Shown: positions 10,256 to 18,743 of the stretch, in pieces
Layout: each line of letters begins with the position of its first letter
Numbering within the stretch: the first letter of the stretch is position 1
From: Terriglobia bacterium
GTDB lineage: Bacteria; Acidobacteriota; Terriglobia; Terriglobales; Acidobacteriaceae
Length of the DNA: 64,000 nt
Assembly: GCA_020073165.1 (NCBI GenBank)
Contig: JAIQFP010000004.1
Span: forward strand, 124,001 to 188,000
Direction: 5' to 3'
Made by a program: the position numbers and the translations under genes
The notes under the pieces: generated by a model
What the model saw: the letters and a program-made list of their open reading frames with translations, nothing else
Database searches by the model: none
Told to the model about the DNA's origin: nothing

Positions 10256-10828
10256 TTACTGCGCCGCTGCCCCGAAAGCCATTTTGACATCGGTCCTATC
10301 CGCCTCCTCAACCTTGAACATGGGGCGCGGTTGCACGCTCATGAAGCTGGCCACGAACGTGTCCGGCATCTGCTGGATGCGAATGTTGAAGCTGTTGACC
10401 GAGTCGTTGTAAAACTCGCGGCGGTCGGCGATCTGGCTCTCCAGCTCGGTGATGCGTTTCTGGAGCTGCATGAAATTATTGTTGGCTTTTAGGTCGGGGT
10501 AATTCTCGGCCACGGCGAAGAAGCCGCGCAGCGCCGAGGTCATGCTCTGGTCCGCCTGCGCCTTCTGGTCCATGGTGACCGCCTGTTGATACTGGCTGCG
10601 CGCCTGGGTAATCTTCTGCAGGGTGTCGCGCTCGTAGTCCATGTAGCCTTTGCAAACGTCGAGCAGCTTAGGGAGTTCGTCGTGGCGCTGCTTGAGCATG
10701 ATGTCAATGTTGGCCCAGGCTTTGTCGATGTCGTTCTTGAGCTCGATGATGCTGTTGTAAATGGTGACGAAATACCACAAGGCGCCTGCGATAGCGAATC
10801 CGAATGCCAGCAGAATTACGGTGTTCAT
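10256..10828 (-). CDS. LemA family protein
   Basis: 190 residues: one N-terminal membrane helix (VILLAFGFAIAGALWYF) and a long helical body with the LemA hallmark YNSIIELKNDIDKAWANIDIML and later AENYPDLKAN. LemA proteins are small membrane-anchored helical bundles, often next to envelope proteins of unknown role. The ATG at 10828 has a GGAGA ribosome-binding site that overlaps the stop of the upstream GIDE-domain gene (12 bases apart), so the two are one operon. A second, different LemA gene lies 8 kb away at 18020-18565. Confidence 0.9.
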   Translation of the reverse strand: MNTVILLAFGFAIAGALWYFVTIYNSIIELKNDIDKAWANIDIMLKQRHDELPKLLDVCKGYMDYERDTLQKITQARSQYQQAVTMDQKAQADQSMTSALRGFFAVAENYPDLKANNNFMQLQKRITELESQIADRREFYNDSVNSFNIRIQQMPDTFVASFMSVQPRPMFKVEEADRTDVKMAFGAAAQ

Positions 10829-10840
10829 GCGGTTTCTCCG

Positions 10841-11962
10841 TTACAGCCAACCGAAATACGCCGCCAGGATGTAAACACACAGCAGGGTGAGCGCGGGCCC
10901 GCCCCAGATCATGGCGGCAGATTTCCAGCCCAGCGATTGCACAACATCTTTCTGGCTGCGCCACGAGATGAAGAAAGCAGGATTGTGGGCCCCCTTCATC
11001 AGCGCCACCGAAGGGTGCAGATCGAATCCATCAGCCGACGGAGCGAGCGCGGCTGCTGCGCCGGCACTGCCCGAAGATGAAGCGGACGTACTGGTTACGT
11101 TCAAGGCGTGCGTAGAGGTAGCGGGACCAGCGACTCCCGCTGCCGCCCAGGCAGCCGGGCTGGTGATTCCGGCCTTGGTTAGGGCGTCTGCGACCTTGGC
11201 TTGCTGTGAGAGATCAGTGGCGCTGCCCGGTTTTGCGTTGTTGGTGAAGCGGAGAACCTCTTGCGGTACGCCGTTCTTCACGCTCTTCACAATCACGGTT
11301 CGATTGACCGTAACTCCGGGTGTGGACCCCAGGCCGCCCAGGAGTGTGCCCTCCACGACGTTTGGCACGTTGAGGCTAAACCTGAGCTGGTGCGTGGACT
11401 CGCTACGTACTGGAGTAGCACTTACCTCCAAGCCGGGGTTTTGCGCCAGCGTGCCCAGGATAAACAGCGCGTTCTTGGGCTTGATGCAGTACTCCTCGAC
11501 CTTGAGCTTCCTATCGGTGGAAACACCGTGGCGGGAGAGAAAGGCGAAGACATTCGACGGCACGTCGGGACGGCTGGAGAAGAAGGAATTGCTGTACTCT
11601 TCGTGGAAGTCGCGATGGATGTCCATCTCCGCGCCTTGCGGATCGACCAGCACGCGCCCAGTGTTGTCATCCAGGTAGAAAGGCACGTGCAGGCCTTCGT
11701 CGGCCACCTTGACCCACTCGCTGTTCTTGCCCCTTTGCTGCCACTGCCACGCCATGCTGCGGTAGTAGTAGCAGGGCACCTGGGTGATGGGCGCCGTCAT
11801 GGTGTAAGGGCCGGTCGCCAGCCCATTGAGTTCGACCAAGCCCATGGAGGCGCTGCGAATCTTGGAGGATGGCGTGTCCATGATCAGGCGCTTGCGTTGC
11901 AACAGGCGGAAGCCATGGTAGAAGAGGTACACGCCGACAGCGGCACCGATGGCAGGCCACAT
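10841..11962 (-). CDS. GIDE-domain membrane protein (E3-ligase-like fold)
   Basis: The N-terminus from MWPAIGAAVG is a membrane helix, followed by a GIDE-type region (SMGLVELNGLA, then TQVPCYYYR) as in bacterial homologues of the mitochondrial MUL1/GIDE protein but without a RING finger. A second hydrophobic segment closes the protein (ALTLLCVYILAAYFGWL). The low-complexity Ala/Ser stretch before it is probably disordered. I place the start at the ATG at 11962, where the family's N-terminal helix begins; the frame also allows ATG at 12010 or GTG at 12034. It lies upstream of lemA in one operon, a pairing also known elsewhere. Function unknown. Confidence 0.75.
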   Translation of the reverse strand: MWPAIGAAVGVYLFYHGFRLLQRKRLIMDTPSSKIRSASMGLVELNGLATGPYTMTAPITQVPCYYYRSMAWQWQQRGKNSEWVKVADEGLHVPFYLDDNTGRVLVDPQGAEMDIHRDFHEEYSNSFFSSRPDVPSNVFAFLSRHGVSTDRKLKVEEYCIKPKNALFILGTLAQNPGLEVSATPVRSESTHQLRFSLNVPNVVEGTLLGGLGSTPGVTVNRTVIVKSVKNGVPQEVLRFTNNAKPGSATDLSQQAKVADALTKAGITSPAAWAAAGVAGPATSTHALNVTSTSASSSGSAGAAAALAPSADGFDLHPSVALMKGAHNPAFFISWRSQKDVVQSLGWKSAAMIWGGPALTLLCVYILAAYFGWL

Positions 11963-12229
11963 CAGGAACTCGCCGCTACTGGAACGGATGATTGCTACGC
12001 AAAGGGTCATCTTGGTCCACACCCCCGCCGTCACGCAGAGAGAGGGCGTCGGAGCGAGGGTAGCCGAGAGCGGGGTCGAGCGGCAGCAGAAAAGGTTGGG
12101 TCGGGCTTACTTCAGTAACTGCAAATCTGCAAGACGGGATGTTCCCAAAACGCGAACGACATACCACCGCGCGCCAGATCCTTCGCTTCGCTCAGGATGA
12201 CGCCAGCTTTCCAAGGACGCGCCAGAAAA

Positions 12230-13405
12230 CTATCGTGTCGCGACAGCGCGCTCCTTCAGAATTTCTTCGACGGCTGCGATGGCCGTCTCCAACTCTGCAT
12301 CCGTGTTGTAGAAGTGTGGCGACATGCGCACCCCGGCCTTGGGTCGGTAATCCACCAGAATCTCGCGGGCGATGAGCTCGCGGCAGACGTCTTGCGCGTC
12401 GGGCATGTCGATGGAGACGGTTCCGCCACGCTTCTCCGGGTCGCGGGGCGTGTTCACGCGCCAGCCGTGCTTTTCGGCCAGAGCAATCAGCTGCGTGGTC
12501 TGGCGCTTTGATTTTTCGCGAATTCGCTCCACGCCAACCTCGGTGATGATCTTGAGCCCGGGAACCGCCGCTTCGAGCGATGGGATGTGGGAGGTGCCGT
12601 TCATGAAACGAAACGGCGGATCGGTGTAGCGGATCGGGCCAACTTCAAACCCGAAAGGATTCTGGTGCGCGAACCACCCAGTGAACTTGGGCTGGAGCTT
12701 TTTCCCCAGATCAGGACGCACGTAGAGATACGCTACTCCCGGCCCGCCGCACAGCCACTTGAGCACTCCCCCGCAGGCGAAATCGGTATTCAGTGCGGTG
12801 ACGTCCACCGGCACCGTGCCCAGCGACTGGAAGGTGTCAAGGACCACGTGCGCGCCGACTTTGTGAGCTTTTTCGATGATCGCTTTGGCGTCATTGATGT
12901 ACGCGCTGCGGAAAATCACATGCGACACCGGCACCAGCAGAGTTTGCTCGTCGATGGCGTCCAGCAGTCGCTGGGTGGGGACGGTGATGCCGTCGTCGGT
13001 CTTCACCATGTGGACGCGGGCGCCGTTGGCTTGCTGTGCCTCCCAGAAATACATGACCGAGGGGAAATTCATGTCGCTGTAAACAACCTTGTTGCGCTTG
13101 CCGGAGAAATCGAAGCACGATGCCACAACTTGCTGGCAGGTGGTCACATTCTGGTGTGTGGAGACCGAGCCTTTGGGTGCGTTCATCAGCGCGCCAATCT
13201 GGTCACCGACCTCGACAGCCAGCATCCACCATCTTTCTTCCCAGGCGCGCACGCCACGGGTGGCCCAGGTGTCGGCGTAGCCTTTCATGGCGTCGTATAC
13301 GCCGCGGGGCATGGCGCCCAGCGAGTTGCTGATCAAGTAGGTGGTCCGGTCCAGGATGGGGAACTCGGAACGGTAGCGAAGCAGGTCGTCGATCATGAGG
13401 AACAT
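12230..13405 (-). CDS. Kynureninase-like PLP-dependent enzyme (aminotransferase class V fold)
   Basis: 391 residues of the fold-type I PLP family. The order of motifs fits kynureninase: an early YLISNSLGAMP substrate loop, VLDTFQSLGTVPVDV with the PLP-ring aspartate, and CGGVLKWLCGGPG with the Schiff-base lysine (kynureninases have KYLNGGPG there), then the HQNPFGF and GTSHIPS segments. Kynureninase cleaves kynurenine to anthranilate and alanine, but no other kynurenine-pathway gene is nearby, so substrate is inferred only at family level. Two in-frame ATGs (13405, 13396) are possible; neither has a strong ribosome-binding site. A membrane-protein gene lies 27 bases upstream. Confidence 0.75.
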   Translation of the reverse strand: MFLMIDDLLRYRSEFPILDRTTYLISNSLGAMPRGVYDAMKGYADTWATRGVRAWEERWWMLAVEVGDQIGALMNAPKGSVSTHQNVTTCQQVVASCFDFSGKRNKVVYSDMNFPSVMYFWEAQQANGARVHMVKTDDGITVPTQRLLDAIDEQTLLVPVSHVIFRSAYINDAKAIIEKAHKVGAHVVLDTFQSLGTVPVDVTALNTDFACGGVLKWLCGGPGVAYLYVRPDLGKKLQPKFTGWFAHQNPFGFEVGPIRYTDPPFRFMNGTSHIPSLEAAVPGLKIITEVGVERIREKSKRQTTQLIALAEKHGWRVNTPRDPEKRGGTVSIDMPDAQDVCRELIAREILVDYRPKAGVRMSPHFYNTDAELETAIAAVEEILKERAVATR

Positions 13406-13432
13406 TGTACTGCGATGCGAGCCAAATACCGG

Positions 13433-14011
13433 CTAGCCGGCAGCCCTGGCTCGGGCTGAATACAAGGTTAAGCGACTGGTCAGCCGGAGCAGGAGCGCGA
13501 TCCCAAGGGGAACCGCCAACAGCCGCAGAGGCTTGACCGGGTGCCTAAGATAGGCCGCGAAAAAGATAAGGAACACGATGTACAGCGTGACCCCGTGAAT
13601 GCCGGTGTAGAGGCGGGAGGCCCGTGGCGTGGCCGTCAGCCCGGCAGTGAGCACAGCGCCCGCGCCGATGAGCACCGTCGCGGTGACCTCAACCGGATTC
13701 TGTGTGACGCGCGCCCACTCGAATATCGTCAGCAGCAGGCCGACCGTGGCAAAGTGTACCAGGTGAGCAGAGACAAAGGCTTGGATGAGCCTCGTTTCTG
13801 GAGGCAGGGTACGCATGAAGCGCACCAGCCCAGGCGCGGCAAATCCTACAGTTAGCCAGATCAAGGAAAAGCGCGCCGTGTTGCGCGCGGCCGCGTGCGC
13901 CGCCGCCGCATTCCATCCGAAAACGGCATAAGTGGCAGCCGCCACCACGCAGTTGCCGGCCACGGCGATCCAGATCGGTGTGCGGCCACCCATGGGTTCC
14001 CCACCTCGCAA
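13433..14011 (-). CDS. Multi-pass membrane protein of unknown function
   Basis: 192 residues with about six hydrophobic segments (WIAVAGNCVVAAATYAVFG, WLTVGFAAPGLV, FATVGLLLTIFEWA, VLIGAGAVLTAGL, LYIVFLIFFAAYL, LLAVPLGIALLLRL). Histidines sit in two helices (SAHLVHF and GIHGV), as in haem-binding ferric-reductase-like membrane domains, but this is only a resemblance. An alternative ATG lies at 13993. It is probably co-transcribed with the kynureninase-like gene downstream and is divergent from the PilZ-like gene. I do not recognise the family. Confidence 0.6.
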   Translation of the reverse strand: MRGGEPMGGRTPIWIAVAGNCVVAAATYAVFGWNAAAAHAAARNTARFSLIWLTVGFAAPGLVRFMRTLPPETRLIQAFVSAHLVHFATVGLLLTIFEWARVTQNPVEVTATVLIGAGAVLTAGLTATPRASRLYTGIHGVTLYIVFLIFFAAYLRHPVKPLRLLAVPLGIALLLRLTSRLTLYSARARAAG

Positions 14012-14148
14012 GACCTGCCAAATTATGTCATAGGGATGACCCGGAAGTCCGCTGCGCGGCTCCGGAGACCCATTGGGTCATGGCCTATCGGCCACTGCTC
14101 ATCCCGACCGGGGACACCGCCCTCTGGACTCAGATTACCGGTTCCTTT

Positions 14149-14170
14149 GTAATCTGCCACCGCAGATTAC
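14149..14170. promoter_or_regulatory. Perfect 8-bp inverted repeat, with a third copy of the half-site upstream
   Basis: GTAATCTG at 14149-14156 and CAGATTAC at 14163-14170 form perfect arms around a 6-base spacer. A third half-site CAGATTAC lies at 14131-14138. The cluster is 23-62 bases before the start of the PilZ-like gene and within the divergent interval, so it looks like an operator for one or both genes. No T-run follows, so it is unlikely to be a terminator. The regulator is unknown. Confidence 0.5.
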
Positions 14171-14192
14171 TGCGTGGCATAGTCGTATCCGA

Positions 14193-14816
14193 ATGGCCCT
14201 TTCCCCCCAACTGTATTCCCGAACGCGCGCTCCTCGGGTCAAGCTGGCCGGCTCGGTTTTGGCCCTGCTCCGGATGGAAAATTGCCGTCAGGTGCAAGCC
14301 CGGCTGCACCAGCTTTCCATCACCGGTGGGCTCTTGCACTTGCCCGAACCCCTGGAAGAGCAGGTCTCGGTGGAGATCATGTTTCACCTCGGCTCGACCA
14401 CGGTGCGCGCTCGTGCCGAGACCATCTTCCCCATGTGGGCCACGCAGGGTTGCCTCCAGCCCTTCCGCTTCACCGAACTGCCAGACCACGACCGCGACAA
14501 ACTGGACACCGACTTGCTACGGCTTCTGGGTAGACTGCCTTCAAGACACGGGCCAGCAGAGGTCTACGAAGCCCGGCGCCCACCCGCTGTACCCAGTGAG
14601 GTGGTTCTCTACTTCGACCGCCAGGAAGACGCGCTTCACTTAGCCCTGTCGTTGAGTTCGGTGATGTTCGGTGACAGGGTGCCCTGCACTCGCGAAGAGG
14701 CCGTCACACTGGCCCGCGAAATCAGCAAGGTAAGCCGTGTGACCACCAAGGGTGTTTTGCAGCCCGCGCACCTCTCAGACGAAGACCCGGCTCCTTACTT
14801 GCTGCAGCCGAACTAG
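14193..14816 (+). CDS. PilZ-like domain protein
   Basis: 207 residues from the ATG at 14193. The N-terminus has the PilZ-like order: a basic stretch with R-x-x-R spacing (YSRTRAPRVKL), then LHQLSITGGLLHL, which matches the [D/N]hSxxG position although the usual Asp is Gln here. A beta-barrel-like segment follows. This family often binds cyclic di-GMP; the altered motif makes binding uncertain. The C-terminal half (residues 120-207) is not recognised. The frame is open further upstream to 14073, but the domain begins at 14193. Three copies of an 8-bp site lie just upstream. Confidence 0.6.
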   Translation: MALSPQLYSRTRAPRVKLAGSVLALLRMENCRQVQARLHQLSITGGLLHLPEPLEEQVSVEIMFHLGSTTVRARAETIFPMWATQGCLQPFRFTELPDHDRDKLDTDLLRLLGRLPSRHGPAEVYEARRPPAVPSEVVLYFDRQEDALHLALSLSSVMFGDRVPCTREEAVTLAREISKVSRVTTKGVLQPAHLSDEDPAPYLLQPN

Positions 14817-14869
14817 AGCGCCCTCGGAGATGCACGGGTACGCGATGGAGGGGCGGCTCGCCAGGCGGC

Positions 14870-15355
14870 TTACTTTGCTTCGCCCTTTTCCTCCATCTGA
14901 GTGGCTAGGTAGTTTTCGATGCCGGTATCGCTGATGGCCTGCAGCTGCGACTCCAGGTAGAGCGAGTGCCGCTCCTCGTCCTCAATCATTTCCTCAAACA
15001 GTTCGCGGCTGCCGTTGTCGCCTTCCTTCACGCAGACCGCTACCGACGCGTTGTATTGCTTGACGGCATCGAGTTCGTCGGCGAGATCGGTGACGAGGTG
15101 CGCCTTGACGTCCTTGCCGATGCGGGGCGCGAGCCCGACCGCAACTTCTGGAGTGGCATCGAAAAAGATAATGCGCTCGATCAGGCCTTCGGCGTGGCGC
15201 ATCTCCTCGATGGCGCGCCTCTTGGTCACAGCGCCCAACCCTTTGTACCCCCAGTTGTTGTGCATCTCGGACTGGACCATGTACTGCACGATAGCGGTCA
15301 ACTCCGAACTCAACGCGGCGTTGAGTTCTTTGATGACTTTCGCATTTCCCTTCAT
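14870..15355 (-). CDS. bfr: Bacterioferritin
   Basis: 161 residues, the usual length. The di-iron ferroxidase ligands are present: Glu in SSELTAIVQY, Glu and His in EEMRHAE, Glu in ADELDAVKQYN, and Glu and His in EDEERH. The Met in EEMRHAE occupies the haem-ligand position of bacterioferritin, which separates it from ferritin. It should form a 24-subunit shell that oxidises and stores iron in the cytoplasm. GGGAGGA precedes the ATG at 15355 by six bases. It is a single gene, with no bacterioferritin-associated ferredoxin beside it. Confidence 0.95.
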   Translation of the reverse strand: MKGNAKVIKELNAALSSELTAIVQYMVQSEMHNNWGYKGLGAVTKRRAIEEMRHAEGLIERIIFFDATPEVAVGLAPRIGKDVKAHLVTDLADELDAVKQYNASVAVCVKEGDNGSRELFEEMIEDEERHSLYLESQLQAISDTGIENYLATQMEEKGEAK

Positions 15356-15560
15356 GAAGTCCTCCCTGGCAAGAATGATGACGAAGAAGGATCAGGCTAC
15401 TGAAAACAGGGATGGGGCGCAAGGGACGGGTTCGCGGCCGCGCCTTCTCAGGGCAGATCCCAGCCGAGTGAAAACTGCGTCTGTTACCAAGCCGGAACAC
15501 GGACATCGGCATGGGTGAGGTGGTCTGCTATCCTCTTTTCACTGTTCGTCACAAGGAGCC

Positions 15561-16058
15561 ATGCACAAACCAGTCGGATCGGCGCACGAGCAACAGGTAT
15601 CCGCGCTGCGGACGGCGAAGAACCGGCTGGAGTATCTCACCCCCAACGACTGGTCACTCATCCTCGACAAGAGCAAACCGCAGACCTTCAAGAAGGGAGA
15701 ACGGCTGGTTGAGCAGGGGAAGCAGACCCGGGCGCTATATCTGCTGGGCAGCGGGAAGGTCAACATCAGCGTTGCCGGAGTTCGCATAGCCCAGATCGGC
15801 CCGGGGGAGGTTTGCGGGGACATGGCATTTCTGGAGAACAGCGTTCCCAGCGCGACCGCGGTCGCGGACGAAGACGTCGAGGCCTATACCTTGGAGTGGT
15901 CGAGCCTGGAGAGTCTGTTTGAACTCTTTCCTCATCTGGCCTCGCGGTTCTACCGCTCCCTGGCGGTCAATCTGTCGCGCCGGCTGCGTGATCAGATTGG
16001 CGCCCAGCGCAGTGTAAAACAGACAGCGGTCCCGCAACGGGAACCGTCTGGCAAATAG
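15561..16058 (+). CDS. Cyclic-nucleotide-binding domain protein without a DNA-binding domain
   Basis: 165 residues with one Crp/cNMP-type jelly roll: FKKGERLVEQGKQ, YLLGSGKVNIS, then IGPGEVCGDMAFLENSVPSATAVA, which is the phosphate-binding cassette position. After the C-helix the protein ends; the helix-turn-helix of Crp/Fnr regulators is missing. An AAGGAG site lies five bases before the ATG. It may act through protein contacts. Whether it still binds a nucleotide is unclear because the cassette lacks the usual RxA arginine (PSATA). Confidence 0.8.
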   Translation: MHKPVGSAHEQQVSALRTAKNRLEYLTPNDWSLILDKSKPQTFKKGERLVEQGKQTRALYLLGSGKVNISVAGVRIAQIGPGEVCGDMAFLENSVPSATAVADEDVEAYTLEWSSLESLFELFPHLASRFYRSLAVNLSRRLRDQIGAQRSVKQTAVPQREPSGK

Positions 16059-16216
16059 CCGCTCGGCCAGGGGCGCCAGCCCGTCCAGGGTGCGCCGATG
16101 ATTCCCGTCTTCAAAGTCTGCAAAGCCCGGGCATGCGGCAGGGAGCCGCTTTGACGAGAAGCAGCTCTCGGATGTCAGTTCTCGGTTCTCAGTTACGAAA
16201 CGATGGCTGATGGCGT

Positions 16217-18016
16217 TTAGAAGGCGCTCCCCCCACCGCCGCCGAAGCCTCCTCCGGAGAAGCCCCCTCCACCACCGAAGCCCCCGCCGCCAAAGCCTGA
16301 GCCCGTCGAACTGGCGCGGGGGGCAGAAACGAAAACCTGGTGCATATCCGTGGCCATGCTGTGCATGGAGTTGGAGAAGAAGATCGGATTGAAGCCCATG
16401 GGGTAACCGGTGGGAGAAGCGTACCAGGTGGGCGGGTTCTGGATGATTCCGGCGAACTTCTGCGCCCAGGTGTGTTCGACGCCGAGGGCCATGGCGAAGG
16501 GAAGATACTTTTCAAACGTGTCAGGCGGCATGCGTTTGAGGCGGTCGGCGTCCACGCGGTTCATGAATTCCTGAAAGCCGAGGATGGCGACGCGGGTGCG
16601 CCCGCCTTTCACGGTGCGGGCTTTCATCTCGCGGGCAAACAGCCACCAGATGATGGCGGAAATGATGCCGGAGACAATGAGGGGGCCGGCCGAGCTGAAG
16701 ACGTCTTTGTACCCGGTGAACTGGGCGATAGCGAAGGGCGCGATGATGAGGACGGCGGCGCCGATGCTGTAAGCGTTGGCGGACTCGGGATCGAGCAGGT
16801 ACATGCCCTTGGAGCGAAGAGCGGACATGATGTCCCGGCGGATGACGGGAAGCGCGGTGTAGAAGTGGTTCTTGAGGCTGGAGAGACGGGTCTCGGAGCC
16901 TCCAGCAAAAACATTTTCAAGCATCACGCGCTCGTGGGGGGCGAGACCGGTCCACTGCTCGCGTGGTTTCAGCAGGTGGAAGATGTAGTCCTTGTGATGG
17001 AAGAGGAGGCCTTTGTCCTCGACCTCTTCGATCTTGATATAGCCGCGCACGGCCAGGTCCACCAGGGTACAGGTGATGTCGCGCGGGTCAATCCTGTCGT
17101 CGATGAGAGTGCCAGCCTCGGCGGGTGAGATGCCCGGTGGGGGCTCGTACATGGCGGCGACGGAGAGGCCAGGATCCGGATCGCGTCCTTTGTACCACCA
17201 AAAGACGAACATCACGCCGAAGGTGAGGAATGGCATGAACACGATAGGGTTGCTGCCCAGAAACCACATCGCTTTCGTGAAGGCGCTGGGCTCTTTGAGT
17301 ATCCCTTTGGGGATGAAGATATCGATGGTGAGTCCGCCGCGCATGGGCAGCGGGTTGGTGGTCTCGAACGAAACATCCGAACCTTTGACATCGGCAGTGG
17401 CCTCGCGTCCGGTAGAGCCGTAGACCCCGGTGAAAGCCTGGGCGCGCAGCGATCCGGCGGAGGCGCTGGGCAGTTGGACGAGGGCAGAGACGTGATCAAT
17501 GGGAACGGGCCAGTCATTGCCGGTGACGTTCCAGTAGAACTCGTCGTGGTCTTCGAAGTAGCGGACGGCGTTGCGGAGCGTGTAGTTGATCTCGACGGTG
17601 CGGGTGGTGTCAACCGCGTCGGGAATCAGAATCTTGAGGTCGCGGTAGCCATTGGAAGTGCCGGATTCGTAGTCCAGTCTCCGGCCGTTGCCATCGGTGA
17701 CGCCTGTGACAGCGAGGTAGAGGGTGTAGTTGGTGCCGCGGGGACCGGGATACTCAACCGGAATGGTGCGATGGATTCCGTGCCACTCTCCAATGAACAC
17801 CAGGGTGAGACGCTCGTGTACAGCGGTGGAACCATCAGCGCTGACGGTGATGGTGTCGGTGAACTCGGCGATGCGCCAGGAGCGAGCCGCGGCGGGCAGG
17901 GATGCGCAGAACGCGAAGATTGCAGCAAACAGGAAATATCTGCCGAACCGCGGTCGGCTGGACGGGCGTGGGGCCCCGTCCCCACACGAGTCTTGCCGGC
18001 GTGGAGTGTAATTCAT
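16217..18016 (-). CDS. DUF2207 membrane protein with Gly-rich tail
   Basis: 599 residues. A signal segment (RYFLFAAIFAFCASLPAAA) leads into the DUF2207 extracytoplasmic beta domain (residues about 45-245), then two hydrophobic regions near 250-275 and 410-460, a cytoplasmic stretch, and a tail of GGGFGGGG repeats. The family is typically encoded next to LemA, and here the LemA gene ends three bases upstream. The first 26 residues are encoded by a dispersed palindromic repeat (17960-17990) and sit before the hydrophobic core, so the true start may differ. Function unknown; probably an envelope component. Confidence 0.85.
   Translation of the reverse strand: MNYTPRRQDSCGDGAPRPSSRPRFGRYFLFAAIFAFCASLPAAARSWRIAEFTDTITVSADGSTAVHERLTLVFIGEWHGIHRTIPVEYPGPRGTNYTLYLAVTGVTDGNGRRLDYESGTSNGYRDLKILIPDAVDTTRTVEINYTLRNAVRYFEDHDEFYWNVTGNDWPVPIDHVSALVQLPSASAGSLRAQAFTGVYGSTGREATADVKGSDVSFETTNPLPMRGGLTIDIFIPKGILKEPSAFTKAMWFLGSNPIVFMPFLTFGVMFVFWWYKGRDPDPGLSVAAMYEPPPGISPAEAGTLIDDRIDPRDITCTLVDLAVRGYIKIEEVEDKGLLFHHKDYIFHLLKPREQWTGLAPHERVMLENVFAGGSETRLSSLKNHFYTALPVIRRDIMSALRSKGMYLLDPESANAYSIGAAVLIIAPFAIAQFTGYKDVFSSAGPLIVSGIISAIIWWLFAREMKARTVKGGRTRVAILGFQEFMNRVDADRLKRMPPDTFEKYLPFAMALGVEHTWAQKFAGIIQNPPTWYASPTGYPMGFNPIFFSNSMHSMATDMHQVFVSAPRASSTGSGFGGGGFGGGGGFSGGGFGGGGGSAF
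17960..17990. repeat. Dispersed palindromic repeat, copy 1 (at the 5' end of the DUF2207 gene)
   Basis: GGACGGG (17960-17966) and CCCGTCC (17975-17981) form arms and are followed by CCACACGAG. The same core and tail occur at 38870-38899, and a diverged copy at 62067-62090. This copy is read through as the N-terminal residues of the DUF2207 protein. Confidence 0.75.
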
Positions 18017-18019
18017 CTT

Positions 18020-18565
18020 CTAGAACTTCACGGCGACCGGCTCGCGGTCGGCAGCGGCGACTTCGAAGAACTGGCGTTGCTGGAAACCGAACATGCCGGC
18101 GATCAGATTGGTCGGGAAAGATTGAATCTTGGTATTCAGATCGCGCACGACGGCGTTGTAGTAACGGCGGGCGTTCTGAATGGTGTCTTCGGTTTGGCTC
18201 AGCGAACCCTGCAGCTGGGTGAATTCCTCGGATGCCTTGAGTTCTGGATAATTCTCCGCCACCGCGAACAGGCTCTTCAACGCGCCAGTGAGTTGGTTCT
18301 CAGCGGCGGCTTTGTCGCCCGGCGTCGTGGCTTGCATGGCCATCGAGCGGAACTTGGCGATGTTCTCGAACGTCCCTTTTTCGTGAGCGGCGTATCCTTT
18401 GACGGTTTCAACCAGGTTGGGGATGAGGTCGTGGCGGCGCTTGAGTTGCACGTCGATGTCGGACCAGGAGTTGTCGCAGCGCACGCGCAACTGCACCAGG
18501 CTGTTGTACATGCCGATCAGCAGGAAGGCGATGAGGATAAGGACGCCCAGGAAAATCCAGGCCAT
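18020..18565 (-). CDS. LemA family protein
   Basis: 181 residues from the ATG at 18565, which has GGGAGAA six bases upstream; the frame extends to 18631 without domain content. One N-terminal membrane helix (AWIFLGVLILIAFLLIG) precedes the LemA body: MYNSLVQLRVRCDNSWSDIDVQL and AENYPELKAS. It is upstream of, and three bases from, the DUF2207 gene, the classical LemA-DUF2207 pair. It is clearly paralogous to the LemA at 10256-10828 but in a different gene context. Confidence 0.92.
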   Translation of the reverse strand: MAWIFLGVLILIAFLLIGMYNSLVQLRVRCDNSWSDIDVQLKRRHDLIPNLVETVKGYAAHEKGTFENIAKFRSMAMQATTPGDKAAAENQLTGALKSLFAVAENYPELKASEEFTQLQGSLSQTEDTIQNARRYYNAVVRDLNTKIQSFPTNLIAGMFGFQQRQFFEVAAADREPVAVKF

Positions 18566-18743
18566 TGCGTTTCTCCCTCGCTTGCAAAGTGGAATCAAGG
18601 GGACGGTATCACAGGGGGAAAGCGGGTGCAAACGCCGGGCACGGGGGTGGTCTGGGCTCTGGCCCCCGAGGCCTCAGGTCTTTAGTAAGCTTTCTGAGCA
18701 CCACGAGCGAGCCCAGTGACATCGTAGAATGCAGGTAAGGCTT

